A stretch of 18,892 nt of DNA from an uncultured Oscillospiraceae bacterium (GTDB lineage Bacteria > Bacillota > Clostridia > Oscillospirales > Oscillospiraceae). Both the position numbers and the translations under genes were made by a program. The DNA is taken from contig CAJTSQ010000043.1 in NCBI GenBank assembly GCA_910578735.1, forward strand, positions 1 through 18,892, read 5' to 3'. Of this stretch, positions 1 to 6,811 are shown in pieces (position 1 is the first letter of the stretch; the number at the start of each line of letters is the position of its first letter). The notes under the pieces were generated by a model. The model had not been told where the DNA came from. It saw nothing but the letters and a program-made list of their open reading frames with translations, and made no database searches.

Positions 1-1301
1 GCACCATCCTCACCGTCTCCCGCCTGGCGGCCGCCCGGGCCGCCGGACATGCCCGGGAGGACGAGAGCTTTGAGGGCGTGCTGGAGGCCGCCATCCAGGA
101 GGGGGCTCAGGCCCTGGCCCACACCATCGACCAGAACCCGGTGCTGAAAAAGGCCGGCGTGGTGGACGCCGGCGGCAAGGGTTTTCTGGTTATTTTGCAG
201 GGTATGCTGGACGAGGTCCGGGGACTGCCCATGCCCGAGGCCGGTGAGGATGGGGCCGTTCCCAACGACAAGGCCGACTTTGAGGCGGTCAACGTGGAGG
301 ACATCACCTTCGCCTTCGACACTGTGTTCATTGTCCGCAAGTTCAAGGAGGACGCCGACCTGGAGCCCTTCCGGAAATACCTCAACTCCATTGGCGACAG
401 CCTGGTGATCGGCGAGGACGACGAGGCCTTTAAGGTCCACGTCCACACCAACACCCCTGGCTCCGCCCTGAACGAGGCCCAGAAGTACGGCGTGCTGGAG
501 CTGGCCAAGATTGAGAACATGCGTACCCAGGCCGAGGACCTGGCCGCCGGCAAGCACGTGCAGAGTACCGACGACCTGGACGCCATCGAGGCCGAGCTGG
601 AGAAGGGGACCGCCGCCCAGTCTGTCCACGCCGCGCCGGAGAAGAAGTTCGGCTACGTGGCCGTATGCGCCGGGGCCGGGCTGGAGGCCGTGTTCCAGGA
701 CCTGGGGGTGGACGGTCTGGTGGGGGGCGGTCAGACCATGAACCCCTCCACCCAGGACATTCTCAAGGCCATCGACGCCACCCCGGCGGAGATCGTCTAC
801 GTGCTGCCCAACAACAAGAACATCATCATGGCGGCCGAGCAGACCATCCCCCTGTGCGAGGACAAGAAGGTGGTGGTCCTGCCCACCAAGACGGTGCCCC
901 AGGGCATCTCCGCCATGTTGGCCGCCGACCCCGACGCCAGCGAGGAGGACAACACCGCCGCCATGCTGGAGGGCTTCTCCAGCGTCCGCACCAGCGAGAT
1001 TACCTACGCCGCCCGGGACTCCGACTTTGACGGCTTCGCTATCCACCAGGGGGACTATCTGGCCCTGGAGGAGCACCAGCTCTTCGGCACAGATCAGGAC
1101 TTGAACACCCTCCTGGACCGTCTGGCCCGGTCCGGCGGCTGTCAGGAGGCAGAATTCATCTCCATCTTCTATGGCGAGGACGTCACCGAGGAGCAGGCCC
1201 AGCAGGCAGAGAAAATCTTCGCCGCCGCCTGTCCCAATGCCGAGATCACCCTCCTGGCCGGGGGCCAGCCGGTGTACTACTTCATGATTTCCGCAGAATA
1301 A
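1..1301 (+). CDS. fakA: FakA/YloV-type fatty acid kinase catalytic subunit, 3' part
   Basis: The 5' end lies outside the window; the frame is open from base 3 and about 432 codons are visible of roughly 550 usual for the family. The visible part starts inside the DAK2 (DhaL-like) kinase domain, at TILTVSRLAAARAAG and then KKAGVVDAGGKGFLVILQGM, the conserved end of that domain. Next comes the FakA middle domain with GDSLVIGEDDEAFKVHVHT, and a C-terminal domain ending in GGQPVYYFMISAE. By family knowledge FakA phosphorylates fatty acids held by a DegV-type FakB partner in the cytoplasm, feeding exogenous fatty acids into phospholipid synthesis. No FakB is visible here. The ORF ends in TAA just before a strong hairpin. 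The family is clear; the exact substrate is inferred. Confidence 0.85.
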   Translation, partial: TILTVSRLAAARAAGHAREDESFEGVLEAAIQEGAQALAHTIDQNPVLKKAGVVDAGGKGFLVILQGMLDEVRGLPMPEAGEDGAVPNDKADFEAVNVEDITFAFDTVFIVRKFKEDADLEPFRKYLNSIGDSLVIGEDDEAFKVHVHTNTPGSALNEAQKYGVLELAKIENMRTQAEDLAAGKHVQSTDDLDAIEAELEKGTAAQSVHAAPEKKFGYVAVCAGAGLEAVFQDLGVDGLVGGGQTMNPSTQDILKAIDATPAEIVYVLPNNKNIIMAAEQTIPLCEDKKVVVLPTKTVPQGISAMLAADPDASEEDNTAAMLEGFSSVRTSEITYAARDSDFDGFAIHQGDYLALEEHQLFGTDQDLNTLLDRLARSGGCQEAEFISIFYGEDVTEEQAQQAEKIFAAACPNAEITLLAGGQPVYYFMISAE

Positions 1302-1306
1302 ACGTA

Positions 1307-1338
1307 AAGAATCCCGGTCCAAACGGATCGGGATTCTT
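1307..1338. terminator. Shared bidirectional intrinsic terminator
   Basis: A 14-bp stem (one G-U pair) joins 1307-1320 and 1325-1338 around an AAAC loop: AAGAATCCCGGTCC / GGATCGGGATTCTT. It lies between the fakA stop and the convergent traB stop. T-rich sequence follows on the plus strand (TTCTTCT). On the minus strand the stem is followed by TTACGTTTA. It probably serves both genes. Confidence 0.75.
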
Positions 1339-1347
1339 CTATGCGAA

Positions 1348-2724
1348 TCAGGGAACTGGGACAACCTCCACAGTGTAGCCCAGGTCCTTCAGCCCCTGGA
1401 CCACGCCGGTCTTGCCGATCATGTGGCCCGCGCCCACCGTCATCAGGCCGGTGTGGGAACCGGACTGCTTCAGGTAGCGGTCCGCCCAGGCGATCATGTT
1501 GGGGTCGCGGCCCTCAAAGAGCTTGGAGTTGAGCTCGTCGGTGGTGTTGGACTGGATAACATCCTTGGGGTAGTCGTTGGCGAAGGACTCGGTGTCCCGG
1601 GTCTTCCACTGCTCCATCCAGCGGCTCACCGCCTCGTCCTGCTCCTTCAGGGCGGCCTCATACGCCGCTTTTTCCTCCTCGCTCAGACCCTCGGCGGCGT
1701 CCATCCCCAGATACATGCTCAGGGTCATGGCCAGGTAGTTCTCCTGGTACTCGTCAGACAGGTCGTCAAAGATCTTGCCCTGGAAGGCGTAGGTCTCGAT
1801 GCCCTCCACCTGGATGCCCAGGTTGCTGGCCTTGGCGCTGACATACAGGTCGAGCGCCATAGCGTTTTCGCTGGAGGTGTCGTCGGCCATAGACAGGGCG
1901 GTAAAGGTGTTGGCCAGCGCCCAGGGCTTGTAGCTGGCGATCTGCTCCTCAGGCGTGCCCAAAGAGGTCAGGGCCTTCACCACCTCCTGGTAGAGCTCCG
2001 GGTCGATGTGGTCCTTCAGGGTGGTGCCGTCGGAATACATCTGCATGGCGGTGAACTCGTCGATGCCCTCCTGGCTGTTGAAGTCCAGCTCAAAGGCGGC
2101 CAGTTCCACGCCGGTGATGATGTCCCGCAGCTGCTTGTGGAAGGGGTAGAGGTTGCCCCGGTCGGTGTGGATGGAGCCCAGCAGATACAGGGTATTGCCG
2201 TTGCCCTCCGCCTTCCAGAGCAGGCCCAGGGAGCCGGCGTTCTGCTGGTCGTACAGGGCCAGGATCATCCGGTTGGCAAAGCAGGCGGCCTCCAGCAGGG
2301 TGCAGGGGCGGTCCAGCGCCAAACCGGTGCTGTCACCATGGACTACACCCAGGGAGGACAGGAACTCCACCGGTCCGGCATCGATACCTGCGAAGGCATA
2401 GGGGAGGGCTTCCATATACAGGGCGTTGAGCACGCCGCCCCGGGTGGTGTCAAGCACGAAGGAGCCGGCGCCGGAGCGCTGCTCCACCCCCAGCAGGGCC
2501 AGCTTGCCGGCGGCCACCTGGGTCATCTTGTCCAGCTGCTCCTGGGTAATCACTTTGGCGAAGTCGGTGTAGATCTCATCGCCGAACAGCCCCATAGCGT
2601 AGCCGTCGGCGATTTCGCTGTAGGACCAGGCGGGGAGCTGGGCGGCCGGATCGGCCTCTGCGGCCAAAACAGGGGCAGTCCCCAGCAGGCTCAGAGCCAG
2701 CAGCAACACAAGCAGTCGTTTCAT
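1348..2724 (-). CDS. Secreted TraB/GumN-family protein with SLH-like N-terminal repeats
   Basis: A 458-aa protein. The start at 2724 (MKRLLVLLLALSLLG) is chosen over the longer frame because it opens a classical signal peptide, with likely cleavage after VLA or VLAA near residues 21-22, and because AAGGGAG sits about 9 nt upstream. Residues about 35-160 resemble two degenerate S-layer-homology repeats, including YTDFAKVITQEQL and a second copy near SLGVVHGDSTGLALDRPCTL. Residues about 165-458 are the TraB/GumN (PF01963-type) domain, with GSIHTDRGNLYPF near 183 and the terminal GAGHMIGKTGVV motif near 431. Distant relatives are thought to be metal-dependent hydrolases or proteases; the function here is unknown. 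The protein is probably exported and may attach to the cell wall through the SLH-like part. The gene has two tandem consensus promoters and ends at a shared terminator with fakA. Confidence 0.8.
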   Translation of the reverse strand: MKRLLVLLLALSLLGTAPVLAAEADPAAQLPAWSYSEIADGYAMGLFGDEIYTDFAKVITQEQLDKMTQVAAGKLALLGVEQRSGAGSFVLDTTRGGVLNALYMEALPYAFAGIDAGPVEFLSSLGVVHGDSTGLALDRPCTLLEAACFANRMILALYDQQNAGSLGLLWKAEGNGNTLYLLGSIHTDRGNLYPFHKQLRDIITGVELAAFELDFNSQEGIDEFTAMQMYSDGTTLKDHIDPELYQEVVKALTSLGTPEEQIASYKPWALANTFTALSMADDTSSENAMALDLYVSAKASNLGIQVEGIETYAFQGKIFDDLSDEYQENYLAMTLSMYLGMDAAEGLSEEEKAAYEAALKEQDEAVSRWMEQWKTRDTESFANDYPKDVIQSNTTDELNSKLFEGRDPNMIAWADRYLKQSGSHTGLMTVGAGHMIGKTGVVQGLKDLGYTVEVVPVP

Positions 2725-2758
2725 TTGTAATACTCCCTTCTTTTCGGAACTCTCTCTC

Positions 2759-2786
2759 ATTGTAGCACCGCTTTCATGCAAGTCAA
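2759..2786 (-). promoter_or_regulatory. Proximal promoter of the traB-family gene
   Basis: Read on the minus strand: TTGACT (2781-2786), 16-nt spacer, TACAAT (2759-2764). It lies 35 nt upstream of the ATG. Confidence 0.6.
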
Positions 2787-2810
2787 GAGAAAGATTTTTC
2801 ATGCCTCTTT

Positions 2811-2839
2811 ATTTTATCACCAGTCAGTACAGATGTCAA
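2811..2839 (-). promoter_or_regulatory. Distal promoter of the traB-family gene
   Basis: Read on the minus strand: TTGACA (2834-2839), exactly 17 nt, TAAAAT (2811-2816). This is closer to consensus than the proximal promoter. Its -35 box ends 3 bp from the 30-bp palindrome. Confidence 0.65.
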
Positions 2840-2842
2840 TTA

Positions 2843-2872
2843 AAAAATGCATTGAAAATTCAATGCATTTTT
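2843..2872. repeat. 30-bp perfect palindrome in the traB/RHH divergent control region
   Basis: Arms of 14 bp, AAAAATGCATTGAA (2843-2856) and its exact complement (2859-2872), are separated by AA. It lies between the two divergent promoters, 3 bp from the traB distal -35 box and about 30 bp upstream of the RHH gene's -10 box. The arms are AT-rich and no coding gene runs into them, so an operator fits better than a terminator. The small RHH protein encoded next door is the obvious candidate ligand. Confidence 0.6.
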
Positions 2873-2902
2873 GTGTCATGGATTAAATGTGTTCCGGCAC
2901 AC

Positions 2903-2908
2903 TATAAT
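2903..2908 (+). promoter_or_regulatory. -10 box of the RHH gene promoter
   Basis: Perfect TATAAT, 31 nt upstream of the ATG. At 16-18 nt spacing there is only a poor -35 (ATGGAT/GGATTA-like), so the promoter may need help or be under local control. Confidence 0.5.
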
Positions 2909-2938
2909 GTATTTAAACATTTTTTGAAGTGAGGCATT

Positions 2939-3124
2939 ATGGAAAAATTCATTATAACTCCGAAAGAGGACCGAACCATCACCATGACCATCCGCATCGA
3001 CCGGACGCTACAGGAAAAGTACAACGAACTGTCTGCAAAAACCAACCGTTCCAGAAACGAGCTGATTGGCATGGCGCTGCAATACGCGCTGGACCACATG
3101 GAGCTAAAGGAGTCCGGCGAATAG
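2939..3124 (+). CDS. Small ribbon-helix-helix (Arc/CopG-type) DNA-binding protein
   Basis: A 61-aa protein with the layout of a ribbon-helix-helix regulator: a beta strand near residues 13-20 (TITMTIRI), helix A near 22-35 (RTLQEKYNELSAKT), a turn at NRSR, and helix B near 38-54 (SRNELIGMALQYALDHM). Such proteins dimerise and insert the paired strands into the DNA major groove. The ATG at 2939 is preceded by GTGAGG with a short 4-nt gap, so translation may be modest. No toxin-like gene follows: the next gene is convergent and only 3 nt away. A solitary transcriptional regulator is therefore more likely than an antitoxin. The adjacent 30-bp palindrome is a candidate operator. Confidence 0.75.
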   Translation: MEKFIITPKEDRTITMTIRIDRTLQEKYNELSAKTNRSRNELIGMALQYALDHMELKESGE

Positions 3125-3127
3125 GGC

Positions 3128-3775
3128 TCACATCCCCAGCCACCGGGCCAGGTCCCACAGGTCGGGGGAGATGTGGTCAGGATGGAATCGGTCAAAGGCC
3201 TCTCCGGGGGTGGTGCCGTTGAGGACGGCGGCGAAGTGGGTCCCTGCGTTTTTGGCCGCCCCGGCGTCCAGCACGGTGTCGCCGCAGAACAGGGTGTCCT
3301 TCGGCTGCACGCCCAGCCGGTCCATAGCGGCCAGCAGTCCCTCGGGGTCGGGCTTGTGGCGCTTGACGTCGGCGCTGCCGATCACCAAATCCACCGCGTC
3401 TGCCGCGCCCAGCCGCTCCAGGATGATCTCAATGGTATCCCCCCGCTTGGTGCTGACAATGGCCACCTGACATCCCTCGCCATGCAGCTTGTGGAGCAGT
3501 TCCGGGGCCCCGGGGAAAAAGACGGTCTCCTTCCGCTGGCGTTCCAGCGCCACCTCAGAGAACAGCGCCCGGAATCTGGCCCGGCGTTCCGGGTCGAGGT
3601 CCCCCGTGAGCATAGAGTAAGCGTCCTCCAGCAGAAACCCCACCGTCTTCCGCACCGCTTCCCGGCTGGGAGCGGGCCAGCCCAGACCGGTCAGGCCGTG
3701 GACGAACCCGGCCACGATAGAGTCCGTGCAGTCGGCCAGAGTGTAGTCAAAATCGAAGCATACCGCCTGAAACAT
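3128..3775 (-). CDS. HAD-family phosphatase (phosphoglycolate phosphatase-like)
   Basis: A 215-aa protein of the haloacid dehalogenase superfamily with a helical cap. Motif I is DFDYTLAD (nucleophile D8, acid/base D10), motif II is VSTK (S108/T109), motif III includes K141 in KPDP, and motif IV is GDTVLD (D166, D170). These form the Mg2+-dependent phosphoaspartate site. Family members dephosphorylate small metabolites such as phosphoglycolate; the substrate cannot be read from sequence. The start at 3775 is supported by AGGAGAG about 7 nt upstream; the longer frame runs back into the dehydrogenase gene. It lies 58 nt downstream of the alcohol dehydrogenase gene on the same strand and is probably cotranscribed. 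Its stop is 3 nt from the stop of the convergent RHH gene. Confidence 0.85.
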   Translation of the reverse strand: MFQAVCFDFDYTLADCTDSIVAGFVHGLTGLGWPAPSREAVRKTVGFLLEDAYSMLTGDLDPERRARFRALFSEVALERQRKETVFFPGAPELLHKLHGEGCQVAIVSTKRGDTIEIILERLGAADAVDLVIGSADVKRHKPDPEGLLAAMDRLGVQPKDTLFCGDTVLDAGAAKNAGTHFAAVLNGTTPGEAFDRFHPDHISPDLWDLARWLGM

Positions 3776-3795
3776 GATTTTCTCTCCTATTCCCG

Positions 3796-3828
3796 TATGG
3801 GCCCTCCGGCAAAGCCGGAGGGCCCATA
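3796..3828 (-). other. Strong GC-rich hairpin between adh and the HAD gene
   Basis: Perfect 15-bp stem 3796-3810 / 3814-3828 (TATGGGCCCTCCGGC and its complement) with a 3-nt loop. On the transcribed minus strand no U run follows, so it is not a typical intrinsic terminator. It may stabilise the upstream adh message 3' end or lower expression of the HAD gene. Confidence 0.6.
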
Positions 3829-3833
3829 TCAGC

Positions 3834-5015
3834 TTAGTGGTTGGCCAGCTCGTAGATGCGCAGGCAGTCTGCCTCATACAGAACCTTGGCCGCGCCCTTC
3901 TTCCCGCCGCCGGCCACAATGCACATTTTGGCCATGGTCTCCAGCTGCTCCTGGGTGGGGGAGATGCCCAGCTCAGAGAAGCAGGTGGGCATGTCGATAG
4001 AGCGGTAGAAATCCTCCATGGCCTCGATGCCCTTCAGGGCCACCTCCTCGGGGGCGCCGGTATTCTCCACTTCCATAACCCTGACGGCGAACTTGACAAA
4101 CCGGTCCAGGCAGTCCTTGTAGACATAGCGGGCCCAGCTGCCCCAGACCGCCGCCAGCCCGGCGCCGTGGGTCACGTCGAACATGCCGCCCATCTCGTGC
4201 TCCAGGCCGTGGGAGGCCCAGTCGCCGCCGTCGCTGCCGCAGCCGGTGAGGCCGTTGTGGGACAGGCTGCTGGCCCACATGATCTCCGCCCGGGCCTCGT
4301 AGTTTTTGGGGTCAGCGTGGAGGATTTTCGCGTTGGCCATCACCGCGCGCATCAGCCCCTCAGCCAGGCTGTCGGTGAGTTCCATGGTACCGTTGGGGGT
4401 GAAGTACCGCTCCATGGTGTGCATCAGAATATCCACGCAGCCGCTGGCCGTCTGGTAGGGGGGCAGGGTGGCGGTGAGCGCAGGGTTCATAACGGCAAAT
4501 TTGGGCCGGCAGATGTCGTTGTTGTAGCCCCGCTTTACGCCGCCCTCGTCCTTGGTAATCACGCTGCTGTTGCTCATCTCGCTGCCCGCGGCGGCGATAG
4601 TAAGCACCGTGCCCACAGGCAGGCAGGCCTTGGCCTGGCGGGAGTGGTCGTAGAGCTCCCACACGTCGGCGTCCTCGGCCAGGCCGTAGGCGATGGCCTT
4701 GGAGGAGTCGATGACGCTGCCGCCGCCCACAGCCAGGATAAAGTCTACGCCCTCTTTTTTGCACAGCTCGATGCCCTGATACACCAGAGACAGCCGGGGG
4801 TTGGGCACCACGCCGCCCAGCTCCACATAGGCCACGCCCTCCCGGTCCAGCGCCGCCTTCACCCGGTCCAGCAGCCCGGAGCGGACCACGCTGCCGCCGC
4901 CGTAATGGATGAGTACTTTTTTACAGCCCTGAGCTTTCACCAGAGCGCCGGTCTGTTCCTCAGCGTCCCGTCCGAAAACTACCTGGGTGGGGGTATAATA
5001 GGTAAAGTTGAACAT
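3834..5015 (-). CDS. Iron-containing alcohol dehydrogenase (butanol dehydrogenase-like)
   Basis: A 393-aa group III, Fe-dependent alcohol dehydrogenase, full length for the BdhA/YugJ type. The NAD(P)-binding half carries GGGSVIDSSK (97-106). The metal ligands expected for the family are present: D195 and H199 in CVDILMHTMERY, H273 in GLEHEMGG, and H283 in DVTHGAGLA. The enzyme would interconvert aldehydes or ketones and alcohols with NAD(P)H in the cytoplasm, typically consuming reducing equivalents in fermentation; the exact substrate is not readable. The start at 5015 has AGGAGGA 6 nt upstream. The gene heads an adh-HAD transcript and is divergent from a response-regulator gene with back-to-back promoters. 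Confidence 0.88.
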   Translation of the reverse strand: MFNFTYYTPTQVVFGRDAEEQTGALVKAQGCKKVLIHYGGGSVVRSGLLDRVKAALDREGVAYVELGGVVPNPRLSLVYQGIELCKKEGVDFILAVGGGSVIDSSKAIAYGLAEDADVWELYDHSRQAKACLPVGTVLTIAAAGSEMSNSSVITKDEGGVKRGYNNDICRPKFAVMNPALTATLPPYQTASGCVDILMHTMERYFTPNGTMELTDSLAEGLMRAVMANAKILHADPKNYEARAEIMWASSLSHNGLTGCGSDGGDWASHGLEHEMGGMFDVTHGAGLAAVWGSWARYVYKDCLDRFVKFAVRVMEVENTGAPEEVALKGIEAMEDFYRSIDMPTCFSELGISPTQEQLETMAKMCIVAGGGKKGAAKVLYEADCLRIYELANH

Positions 5016-5044
5016 GGTTCGTCCTCCTGTCTTTTGATGGGCAT

Positions 5045-5073
5045 ATTATACCGTCAAAATGAATTCTTCGCAA
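5045..5073 (-). promoter_or_regulatory. Promoter of the alcohol dehydrogenase gene
   Basis: Minus strand: TTGCGA (5068-5073), 17 nt, TATAAT (5045-5050), 29 nt upstream of the ATG. Confidence 0.6.
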
Positions 5074-5095
5074 GAGCGGCGCCCTTGTTTTGACG
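5052..5095. repeat. Inverted repeat spanning the adh and response-regulator promoters
   Basis: CGTCAAAA (5052-5059) and its exact complement TTTTGACG (5088-5095) are 28 bp apart. The left half sits in the adh promoter spacer; the right half overlaps the -35 region of the response-regulator promoter. A protein bound to both halves could control both genes. Confidence 0.4.
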
Positions 5096-5113
5096 AAAAA
5101 TCTGGAGTATAAT
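5085..5113 (+). promoter_or_regulatory. Promoter of the response regulator gene
   Basis: TTGTTT (5085-5090), 17-nt spacer, perfect TATAAT (5108-5113), 31 nt upstream of the ATG at 5145. The -35 is only 11 bp from the divergent adh -35. Confidence 0.6.
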
Positions 5114-5144
5114 GGGAAACATAAATCCAGGCGGGAGGTGCGCT

Positions 5145-5807
5145 ATGAAAACCATTGCGGTCATCGACGACGACATCCACATCGGCAATGTTCTGGAGGA
5201 GCTGCTCCAGCGGGAGGGCTACGCCGTTGTGCGGGCCTACTCCGGGACGGAGGCGGTGCTGCTGCTGGAGCGGCAGCGGCCCGACCTGGTACTGCTGGAC
5301 CTGATGCTCCCCGGCCTGTCCGGGGAGGAGGTGCTGGCGAAGATTGAGGGGATTCCGGTGATGGTGGTCAGCGCCAAGGTGGGGGTGGAGAACAGAGTAA
5401 GCCTGCTTCTCAAAGGGGCGGTGGACTATCTGGAAAAGCCCTTCGACAGCCGGGAGCTGCTGGCCCGGGTGGCCGTCCGCCTGCGGGAGAGCGCGGCCTC
5501 CGCTCTGCCCCCGGCGCTGGAGGCGGGGCCCCTGCACATGGACCAGACCGCCCGGGCTGTCACCGCCAACGGCCTGCCCGTCCATCTCACCAAGACAGAA
5601 TACGCCATTTTGAAGCTGTTTCTCCAAAATCCCGGCCAGGCTATGGCAAAGTCGGTGATCCTGGACCGCATCTCCGCCGACACTCCCGACTGCACCGAGA
5701 GTTCGCTGAAGATCCACATCAGCAACCTGCGAAAAAAGCTGCGGGACGCCACCGGACAGGACCACATTGAGTCGGTGTGGGGGATCGGCTTTAAGCTGAA
5801 TATTTGA
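5145..5807 (+). CDS. OmpR/PhoB-family response regulator
   Basis: A 220-aa two-component regulator. The receiver domain (1-about 115) has the acidic pocket D8-D10, phosphoacceptor D52 in LLDLMLPG, S77 and K98 (LEKPF). The winged-helix DNA-binding domain (about 125-218) contains LTKTEYAILKLFLQNPGQ and ends in VWGIGFKLNI. ATG 5145 is chosen because GGAGG lies 6 nt upstream; the slightly longer frame has no such site. It is followed by an ABC ATPase, permease and sensor kinase on the same strand, so its partner is most likely the kinase at 7627. Phased CTTNNCC repeats between this gene and the ATPase gene are its likely binding site. The set-up resembles peptide-antibiotic (bacitracin/lantibiotic) resistance modules. 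Confidence 0.9.
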   Translation: MKTIAVIDDDIHIGNVLEELLQREGYAVVRAYSGTEAVLLLERQRPDLVLLDLMLPGLSGEEVLAKIEGIPVMVVSAKVGVENRVSLLLKGAVDYLEKPFDSRELLARVAVRLRESAASALPPALEAGPLHMDQTARAVTANGLPVHLTKTEYAILKLFLQNPGQAMAKSVILDRISADTPDCTESSLKIHISNLRKKLRDATGQDHIESVWGIGFKLNI

Positions 5808-5809
5808 AT

Positions 5810-5851
5810 CTTTCCCAATTCTTAACCCTTTTCTTATCCGCTCTCTTTACC
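5810..5851 (+). promoter_or_regulatory. Phased direct repeats, candidate response-regulator operator
   Basis: CTTTCCC (5810), CTTAACC (5821), CTTATCC (5833) and CTTTACC (5845) lie at 11-, 12- and 12-bp steps just upstream of a -10-like TAGACT (5861-5866). No recognisable -35 is present; the last repeats occupy that region, as in promoters activated by PhoB-type regulators. Confidence 0.5.
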
Positions 5852-5896
5852 CTTTCCGGGTAGACTGGGGCCACTCAAGAAAAGGAGGTTTTCTCT

Positions 5897-6811
5897 ATGG
5901 ACTATATTCTCACCGCTGACGGTCTGTGGAAATCCTACAAGGGCTTTCACGCGCTGAGCGGCCTCAACATGCACGTGCCCAGGGGGTCCGTCTACGGTCT
6001 GGTGGGGCGCAACGGGGCGGGCAAGACCACCCTCATCCGCCTGATCTGCGGCTTGCAGGCCCCCACCTCGGGGGGCTGCACCCTGTTTGGACTGGACAGC
6101 GCATCCAAAGAAATCCACAAGGCCCGCCGGCGCATGGGGGCTGTGGTAGAGACCCCATCCATCTACCTGGACCTGTCCGCCGCCGACAACATCAAGGAGC
6201 AGTACCGGGTGCTGGGTGTCCCCTCGGACGAGGGGGTAAACGAGCTGCTGGAGCTGGTGGGGCTGGCGGACACCGGCAAAAAGAAGGCCCGGAACTTTTC
6301 CCTGGGCATGCGCCAGCGGCTGGGCATCGCCATCGCCCTGGCCGGGGACCCGGACCTTCTGGTGCTGGACGAGCCGATCAACGGCCTGGACCCCCAGGGC
6401 ATCATCGAGACCCGGGAGCTGATCCTCAAGCTGAACCGGGAGCGGCAGATTACCGTCCTCATCTCCAGCCACATTCTGGACGAGCTGAGCCGGCTGGCCA
6501 CCCACTACGGCTTCATCGACGGCGGCCGGATGGTGAAGGAGATCAGCGCCCAGGAGCTGGAGGCCGCCTGCCGGAAGTGCCTGCGGGTGGAGGTCACCGA
6601 CACCCGCGTCCTGGCCCGGGTGCTGGACGGCATGGGGCTGGAGTACAAGATTCTCACCGAGGGCAAAGCCGACATTTTTGCCCAGCCGGTGATCTCCCAG
6701 CTCTCCGCCGCGCTGGACAAGGAGGGCTGTCAGCTCCTCTCCGCCCAGGAGCGGGACGAGAGTTTGGAGAGCTACTTTATCAACCTGGTGGGAGGTGGTC
6801 CTCGTGACTAA
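5897..6811 (+). CDS. ABC transporter ATP-binding protein (BcrA-like)
   Basis: A 304-aa ATPase of the drug/peptide exporter class. Walker A is GRNGAGKT (37-44), the signature is FSLGMRQR (134-141), Walker B is LLVLDEP (154-160) followed by INGLDP, and the switch histidine is H192 (SSHIL). Position 85 has E in VETPSIY where many ATPases have a Q-loop glutamine; from memory this is common in BcrA-like proteins. The region after about residue 215 is the C-terminal accessory part seen in this group. A strong AAAGGAGG precedes the ATG. It overlaps the permease gene start by 8 nt, so the two are translationally linked and should form one exporter. By context it removes or resists a membrane-active antibiotic; the substrate is unknown. 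Confidence 0.9.
   Translation: MDYILTADGLWKSYKGFHALSGLNMHVPRGSVYGLVGRNGAGKTTLIRLICGLQAPTSGGCTLFGLDSASKEIHKARRRMGAVVETPSIYLDLSAADNIKEQYRVLGVPSDEGVNELLELVGLADTGKKKARNFSLGMRQRLGIAIALAGDPDLLVLDEPINGLDPQGIIETRELILKLNRERQITVLISSHILDELSRLATHYGFIDGGRMVKEISAQELEAACRKCLRVEVTDTRVLARVLDGMGLEYKILTEGKADIFAQPVISQLSAALDKEGCQLLSAQERDESLESYFINLVGGGPRD

Noticed and set aside
1423..2730. 435-codon plus-strand ORF opposite the traB-family gene
   Set aside because: It is rich in Gly, Val, His and Gln in the way of antisense reading of G+C-rich genes, has no family motif, and lies opposite a well-supported coding frame.
2939..3775. RHH gene plus HAD gene as a toxin-antitoxin pair
   Set aside because: The genes are convergent rather than in one operon, and the HAD protein has a complete phosphatase active site and pairs with adh.
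3774..5093. 439-codon plus-strand ORF opposite the alcohol dehydrogenase
   Set aside because: The minus-strand frame has all dehydrogenase motifs and a good start; this one is low-complexity antisense.
5045..5113. Rex-type redox operator in the adh control region
   Set aside because: The TTGTTT box there does not extend into the TTGTTAANNNNTTAACAA-like symmetry; the only symmetry is CGTCAAAA/TTTTGACG.
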